Positions 60,211 to 64,000 of a stretch of DNA of 64,000 nt are shown in pieces. Position 1 is the stretch's first letter; every line of letters begins with the position of its first letter. This DNA comes from Sva-07 sp963829585 (GTDB taxonomy: Bacteria > Actinomycetota > Acidimicrobiia > Acidimicrobiales > Ilumatobacteraceae). The translations under genes were made by a program, and so were the position numbers. The notes below the pieces were generated by a model. That model saw only the letters and a list, made by a program, of their open reading frames with translations, made no database searches and was not told the origin of the DNA. The stretch lies in NCBI GenBank assembly GCA_963829585.1, contig CAWHJD010000016.1, positions 1 to 64,000 of the forward strand, in the 5' to 3' direction.

Positions 60211-60942
60211 ATGGACAGTAAATGCGAGATCGTGAACCACAGGTCGTGGGTGACGCCGGTTCTCCTCGGCCTCGCTGTGGCGGTGTTGGCGTCGTGTTCC
60301 GGTTCGGAGTCGGAGTCGTCGACTGAAGCCGTGCTGCCGAGTTCCCAACCGACTACCTCCGCGTCGGTTTCGACCGTACCCGCATCAATCGTGCCGGAAT
60401 CGACCGAGGCGCCGGAGACCAGCTCGCCGGTCACGGAGCCGGTCGTCGAGCCCGCGACGACAGCAGCCACCTGCTCGGTCACAGGAGATCTCGAGCCCAA
60501 GACACTGCGCGAGCCGTTCGTCGTGTCGTCCTCCCAGGTCGGTACCGATCTCCAGTTCAGTGTCGACCCGTGCTTCGCTGATGTCATCTTCCGGCAGTCT
60601 TCGCTCGTTGGTGACCCACTGGACGGTGCCGGATGGGAGGTCGAGTACGTCGATGATCCTGTGGCGTTGGGCGAGAGTGGGGAGACCGTCGACATCGCCG
60701 GAGAGGCAACCCTGCTCGTTCGTGTCGGGACGTGGATGCCCTCTCCGGAGGGTGATGGCTACACCGGCCCAACGCAGATCGTGCCGGCCGATGGCGGACA
60801 CATCGTGGAGGTGCGTCAGACAGCGAACTTCGAAGGGATCACGACCTGGGCGATCGGGCTCGACACCAAGTATCCGTTCACCGTCACGGTGCCTGACGGG
60901 CCACCACGGTTCGTGATTCAGCTGCAGTTCGGCGACGCCTGA
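60211..60942 (+). CDS. Lipoprotein with AMIN-like domain
   Basis: A 243-residue protein. A signal peptide ends in a lipobox AVLASC, followed by a Ser/Thr/Glu/Pro linker to about residue 85. The C-terminal domain has FVVSSSQVGTDLQFSVDPCF, GWEVEYVDDPVALGESGET, LLVRVGTWMPSPEGDG and ITTWAIGLDTKYPFTVTVPD, which resembles AMIN-type domains of secreted actinobacterial lipoproteins. Probably surface-bound; function unknown. The start is supported by the leaderless promoter hexamer. Confidence 0.8.
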   Translation: MDSKCEIVNHRSWVTPVLLGLAVAVLASCSGSESESSTEAVLPSSQPTTSASVSTVPASIVPESTEAPETSSPVTEPVVEPATTAATCSVTGDLEPKTLREPFVVSSSQVGTDLQFSVDPCFADVIFRQSSLVGDPLDGAGWEVEYVDDPVALGESGETVDIAGEATLLVRVGTWMPSPEGDGYTGPTQIVPADGGHIVEVRQTANFEGITTWAIGLDTKYPFTVTVPDGPPRFVIQLQFGDA

Positions 60943-61091
60943 GCGGCGCTCCCATCCGCTCCGGCGAGGAGACGCAGACGGTCGAGATCGCCAACGTCCA
61001 TCGGTTCCCACGACCGGACCCGACCAGAGTCGCCGCCGTCTCTCATGGCGGGACCGTACACGTACGCGACATCGTCCTCGGCGCCCGATGG

Positions 61092-61592
61092 TCAGTCGGT
61101 CGAACTCCCCAACAGGCGCATCACCAGACACTCATCGTCGCCGAACCGGCGAACCCCGACGCGCTCGAAGCCGAGGCGCTCGTAGAACGCAATCGCCCGA
61201 CGGTTGCCGACGGCAGGATCGATCACCACGCTCTCAGCGCCGTGCCGGTCGAACACGCGGCCGAGTGCCGCCTTCATCGCCTCCGCACCGAGTCCGCGGC
61301 CCCGATCGTCGGGCGACCCGATCCAGATGTCGAGCGCCCACGTCCCGGGTTCGATGTCGCCCCAATAGTGCGACTCCTCCTCGCCGGCGTCGATGAGTTG
61401 CAGGAATCCGATCGGTCGGCCGTCCTCCTCGGCGATGAGCAACTCACGCCAGGGCACGTCTCGGCTGAGTTCGACCGGCCAGTCGTACCAATCGGCACCA
61501 GGGCCACCGATGGCTGCCGCCACATCAGGGTCGTCATCCCATCGAACGAGCACGGCCACATCGTCGATCGTCATCGAGCGCAACTCCACCAC
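61092..61592 (-). CDS. GNAT-family N-acetyltransferase (AAC(6')-like group)
   Basis: A 166-residue enzyme with VELRSMTIDDVAVLVRW, ELLIAEEDGRPIGFLQLID, GTWALDIWIGSPDDRGRGLG (acetyl-CoA loop R-G-x-G-L-G) and VIDPAVGNRRAIAFYERLGF. The order matches AAC(6')-related acetyltransferases, but many relatives act on other amines, so drug resistance cannot be claimed. GTG 61592 is favoured because TACGAT lies exactly six bases upstream; GTG 61613 would add seven residues. Confidence 0.8.
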   Translation of the reverse strand: MVELRSMTIDDVAVLVRWDDDPDVAAAIGGPGADWYDWPVELSRDVPWRELLIAEEDGRPIGFLQLIDAGEEESHYWGDIEPGTWALDIWIGSPDDRGRGLGAEAMKAALGRVFDRHGAESVVIDPAVGNRRAIAFYERLGFERVGVRRFGDDECLVMRLLGSSTD

Positions 61593-61598
61593 GCACCG

Positions 61599-61604
61599 AT
61601 CGTA
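61599..61604 (-). promoter_or_regulatory. -10 hexamer TACGAT of a leaderless promoter
   Basis: TACGAT is six bases upstream of GTG 61592 on the minus strand. Confidence 0.35.
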
Positions 61605-61632
61605 GGCACGCACCGGAGGTGTCTCGACGTGG

Positions 61633-62262
61633 TCACCGGTTCGCCCACCACGAACGCACGATGCGCGCAGCGCGCCCCGGGTCGCGTGCGTCGATGTGCG
61701 CCAGCGTCACCTGGGCGAAGTGGCCGACGAGGTCGTCGGTGTCGGGTGTCGGCGACGACGGCGTCTCGATCACCAGGACGGGCACCGGCATCGACTCGGC
61801 CTGACGCACGGCGAATCCCCGGTCGGCTGCGCCGACGACCATCGTCGCCCGAGGGTCGTCAGCGCCAGGTGCGGGCTCGGACATCGCAGCGGGCGTCGTC
61901 AGGATCCGTCGTCGCATCTCGCGCTGTCGCGTCTCGATGTCGACAGGCCCGAGCCACGGACCGCCCAACCCGTCGACCAGCACCAATCCCGCCGCCCGAC
62001 CACCGAGCGCGAGGATCTGGGCCGCTGCGCCATTGTGGCCGACGCCCACGAGGACCAGTTCTCGGGGAGCTTCGGCGCGCAACAGGTCGAGCGCCACGTA
62101 CACCGCGTCGCCCGCCGCGTGTTGCCCGCCGACCGGAGGTGGCGTCCCGTTGTGCCCGGGCAGGTCGGGTGCCAGGACACGTCCGGGCCAGCCTTCGAAC
62201 GCGGCAGCCCACTCGCCGCCACCCGGAGCCCCGAGGTCGTGGAGGACGAGGAGGTCGGTCAC
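61633..62262 (-). CDS. Alpha/beta hydrolase-fold protein lacking the nucleophile Ser
   Basis: A 209-residue protein: LLVLHDLGAPGGGEWAAAF, VLAPDLPGHNGTPPPVGG, LVLVGVGHNGAAAQILALGG, GLVLVDGLGGPW and VPVLVIETPSSPTPDTD. The elbow reads G-H-N-G-A where most members have G-H-S-x-G, so the serine is replaced by Asn. It is short and probably non-catalytic, or uses another residue. It overlaps the following hydrolase by four bases, and the two could act as a pair. Confidence 0.7.
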   Translation of the reverse strand: MTDLLVLHDLGAPGGGEWAAAFEGWPGRVLAPDLPGHNGTPPPVGGQHAAGDAVYVALDLLRAEAPRELVLVGVGHNGAAAQILALGGRAAGLVLVDGLGGPWLGPVDIETRQREMRRRILTTPAAMSEPAPGADDPRATMVVGAADRGFAVRQAESMPVPVLVIETPSSPTPDTDDLVGHFAQVTLAHIDARDPGRAARIVRSWWANR

Positions 62263-63167
62263 GGACGGGCACCGATCTCGTCGAGGAACCGGGTGATGCG
62301 ATCGAGCACGAAGTCGGGTTGTTCGACGTGCACGTAGTGGCCGGCACCGGGCACCGATTCCAGCCGCCCGTCGGCGAGCATCGCGACCCGCCGCTGGGCC
62401 TCCTCGTCATGTACCTCGGTCCAGGCATCCTCCTCGGAGCTGACCAGCACGAGCGTGGGCGCGGCGACGTGGCGGTACTGGGCGAGGATCAGCTCGAGCG
62501 AGAACCCGTCGGGGACACCGGTGCGGAACAGCGGGTCCCACTTCCACACGAACCCGCCCTCCACCTCGCGGGTGCCGAACTCCACCAGGTGCTCGAGGAA
62601 CGAGCGGGGCAGACGGATGTTGATCGCCCCGCGTCGCTCGACGAGCTCGTCACGCGACGCCCACGGCCGCGGCGGGCTGCTGCGGAACTTGTCGATCTCG
62701 TCGAGGCACCGAGTGGCCACCTCGACGATGCCGTCGTGAACGAAGCCCTCGGCGGGCGGTCCCAGCCCGTCGAGGTTGACCAGCCAGGCGAAGCGTTCGG
62801 GCATCGTGGCCGCCGCGGTGAGGATCTGACCACCGCCCATCGAGTGCCCGATCATGCCGATCGGCGTGTCGGGCGCCGGCGCCAACACTCGGGCGAGCTC
62901 GCACAGATCGATCGTGGACGCACTCCACATCAGCCCGGACGACAGCCGCCCCGAATCGCCGTGGCCGCGCACATCGATCGCCACCACGTGGAACCCGAGT
63001 TCCACCAGTCGAGGGGCGAAGCCGTCCCACGTGCGCCCGTGGTCGTAAGCACCGTGGACCAACACGACCGGCGGGGCCGCCGGATCGCCCCAGCACCATG
63101 CCCGCAGTCGCGTCCGGTTCACCTCGAAGAAGGTCGCCCGATCCGGCGTCGCGAACTCGTCCAGCAC
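62259..63167 (-). CDS. Alpha/beta hydrolase
   Basis: A 302-residue hydrolase: PVVLVHGAYDHGRTWDGFA, VVAIDVRGHGDSGRLSSG, IGMIGHSMGGGQILTAAATM with nucleophile Ser in GHSMGG, TLVLVSSEEDAWTEV with the acid and GAGHYVHVEQPDFVL with the His. It belongs to the epoxide-hydrolase/lactonase-like group. Substrate unknown. The ATG of the shorter hydrolase begins inside its end (ATGA). Confidence 0.85.
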   Translation of the reverse strand: MLDEFATPDRATFFEVNRTRLRAWCWGDPAAPPVVLVHGAYDHGRTWDGFAPRLVELGFHVVAIDVRGHGDSGRLSSGLMWSASTIDLCELARVLAPAPDTPIGMIGHSMGGGQILTAAATMPERFAWLVNLDGLGPPAEGFVHDGIVEVATRCLDEIDKFRSSPPRPWASRDELVERRGAINIRLPRSFLEHLVEFGTREVEGGFVWKWDPLFRTGVPDGFSLELILAQYRHVAAPTLVLVSSEEDAWTEVHDEEAQRRVAMLADGRLESVPGAGHYVHVEQPDFVLDRITRFLDEIGARP

Positions 63168-63315
63168 GATCGGTCATCCTCGCAGGCGGCCGCAAGCGGA
63201 AACCAGCGAGTTCTGGTCGATCCCGATTCGCGAGCCGGGCTCGGCCAGGCAATGCTTCTTCCACGTCTTGACCGAGAGGAGTATGTTCGAACGATCGACG
63301 CAAGGAGGGGCGGCG

Positions 63316-63942
63316 GTGGCGATTCGGTATCACAACGGTCAACGAGAGCTCCAGGAGCGGTTCGATACCCGTCGACTCGCCGACCGGCTGGCGGAGGGTT
63401 CGAGCGAGACGTTCGACGAACGCCTGGCTGGATTCATCGGGGCCCGCGACATGTTCTTCATCGCCTCGACCGACGCCGACGGCTCGCCGGACTGTTCCTA
63501 CAAGGGCGGCGACCCCGGCTTCGTCCGAGTGGTGGACGACGTCACGCTCGCGTTCCCGGTGTTCGACGGCAACGGGATGTTCCGCACGCTCGGCAACCTT
63601 GCCGTGAACCCCCGCGTCGGGCTGCTGTTCATCGACTTCGAGGGCGGCGCTCGGCTGCGGGTGAACGGAGACGCCAGCATCCATTTCGACGATCCCCTCC
63701 TGGAGTCGTACCACGGCGCGCAGTGCATCGTGCGAGTACGTGCCCGGACGATCTTTGCGAATTGCCGCCGCTACGTGCACGAATACCGGAAGGTGTCGGC
63801 GTCGGAGTTCGTCCCCCGCCACGACGTCGAACCGCCGGTGCCTGACTGGAAGCTCGACCCGTGGTTCGAGGGGACGCTGCCCGCCGGGGACCCTGCGCAC
63901 GATCCACAGCGGCCCACGGCGCCCGCAATTCCACAGTTCTGA
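63316..63942 (+). CDS. Pyridoxamine 5'-phosphate oxidase-like flavoprotein
   Basis: A 208-residue protein of the split-barrel flavin-binding fold: YHNGQRELQERFDTRRLADR, DMFFIASTDADGSPDCSYKG, TLAFPVFDGNGMFRTLGNLA, VGLLFIDFEGGARLRVNGDA and CIVRVRARTIFANCRRYVHE. These match the PPOX-type family of F420/FMN-dependent enzymes acting on small molecules. GTG 63316 is chosen because AAGGAGGGG stands five bases before it; ATG 63283 in frame is less well placed. Confidence 0.85.
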   Translation: MAIRYHNGQRELQERFDTRRLADRLAEGSSETFDERLAGFIGARDMFFIASTDADGSPDCSYKGGDPGFVRVVDDVTLAFPVFDGNGMFRTLGNLAVNPRVGLLFIDFEGGARLRVNGDASIHFDDPLLESYHGAQCIVRVRARTIFANCRRYVHEYRKVSASEFVPRHDVEPPVPDWKLDPWFEGTLPAGDPAHDPQRPTAPAIPQF

Positions 63943-64000
63943 GTCGCTCGGCTCGGTCCGCGTTCGGGATCAGCCGCCGCGTTGTTTCGCTTGCAGGAAG

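Noticed and set aside
61092..61592. Aminoglycoside resistance gene
   Set aside because: The acetyltransferase resembles the AAC(6') group only in general shape; nothing in the sequence proves drug acetylation and it is in a housekeeping region.

Overview
The window is a high-GC chromosomal segment, very probably from an actinomycete-type bacterium (Actinomycetota; an Acidimicrobiia-like member is my best guess, not proven). The pointers are strong GC bias at third codon positions, many GTG starts, leaderless promoters of the form TANNNT-N6-start codon, and a rdgB-rph-murI ... cysM ... Mec-like block that matches mycobacterial gene order.

Layout. (1) 1-2.9 kb: end of a lipoprotein gene and a HerA-type ATPase. 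(2) 3-47.5 kb: a large surface-polysaccharide locus. It holds a nucleotide-sugar dehydrogenase, two FlaA1/CapD-type 4,6-dehydratases, a WbpP-like epimerase, a DegT/DnrJ aminotransferase, a PglD-like acetyltransferase and a PglC-like phosphoglycosyl transferase. It also has nine or so GT2/GT4 glycosyltransferases, two polysaccharide deacetylases, an ABC exporter/flippase, a tyrosine-kinase-type chain-length regulator with a low-molecular-weight tyrosine phosphatase, a polymerase-like membrane protein and a DUF4012 protein. Embedded in it are a PqqD/nucleotidyltransferase/HprK-related module with a Tat-exported small protein, a Tat-exported G8-domain beta-helix protein, an intact IS481-family element and an unusual protein with nucleotidyltransferase-like and NDK-like domains. 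(3) 47.8-48 kb: a tRNA gene of odd type. (4) 48-63.9 kb: housekeeping and general metabolism: endonuclease/phosphatase family, rdgB, rph, murI, a fasciclin-domain protein, hydrolases, cysM, a Mec-like JAMM peptidase, smpB next to ssrA (tmRNA), an integrase remnant right after ssrA, an AMIN-like lipoprotein, an acetyltransferase, hydrolases and a PPOX-type flavoprotein.

How it works together (inference). The 4,6-dehydratase, aminotransferase, acetyltransferase and PglC-like transferase would make and load an acetamido-dideoxy sugar (bacillosamine-like) on undecaprenyl phosphate. The GTs extend it, the ABC protein flips or exports it, and the BY-kinase/phosphatase pair sets chain length.

Caution. 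Dozens of genes, mainly at 1-9 kb, 33.6-37 kb and 42.8-45.2 kb, are broken by single-base frameshifts although all conserved motifs remain. This looks more like draft-consensus error than biological decay, so coordinates of such genes span the whole inferred gene across frames.
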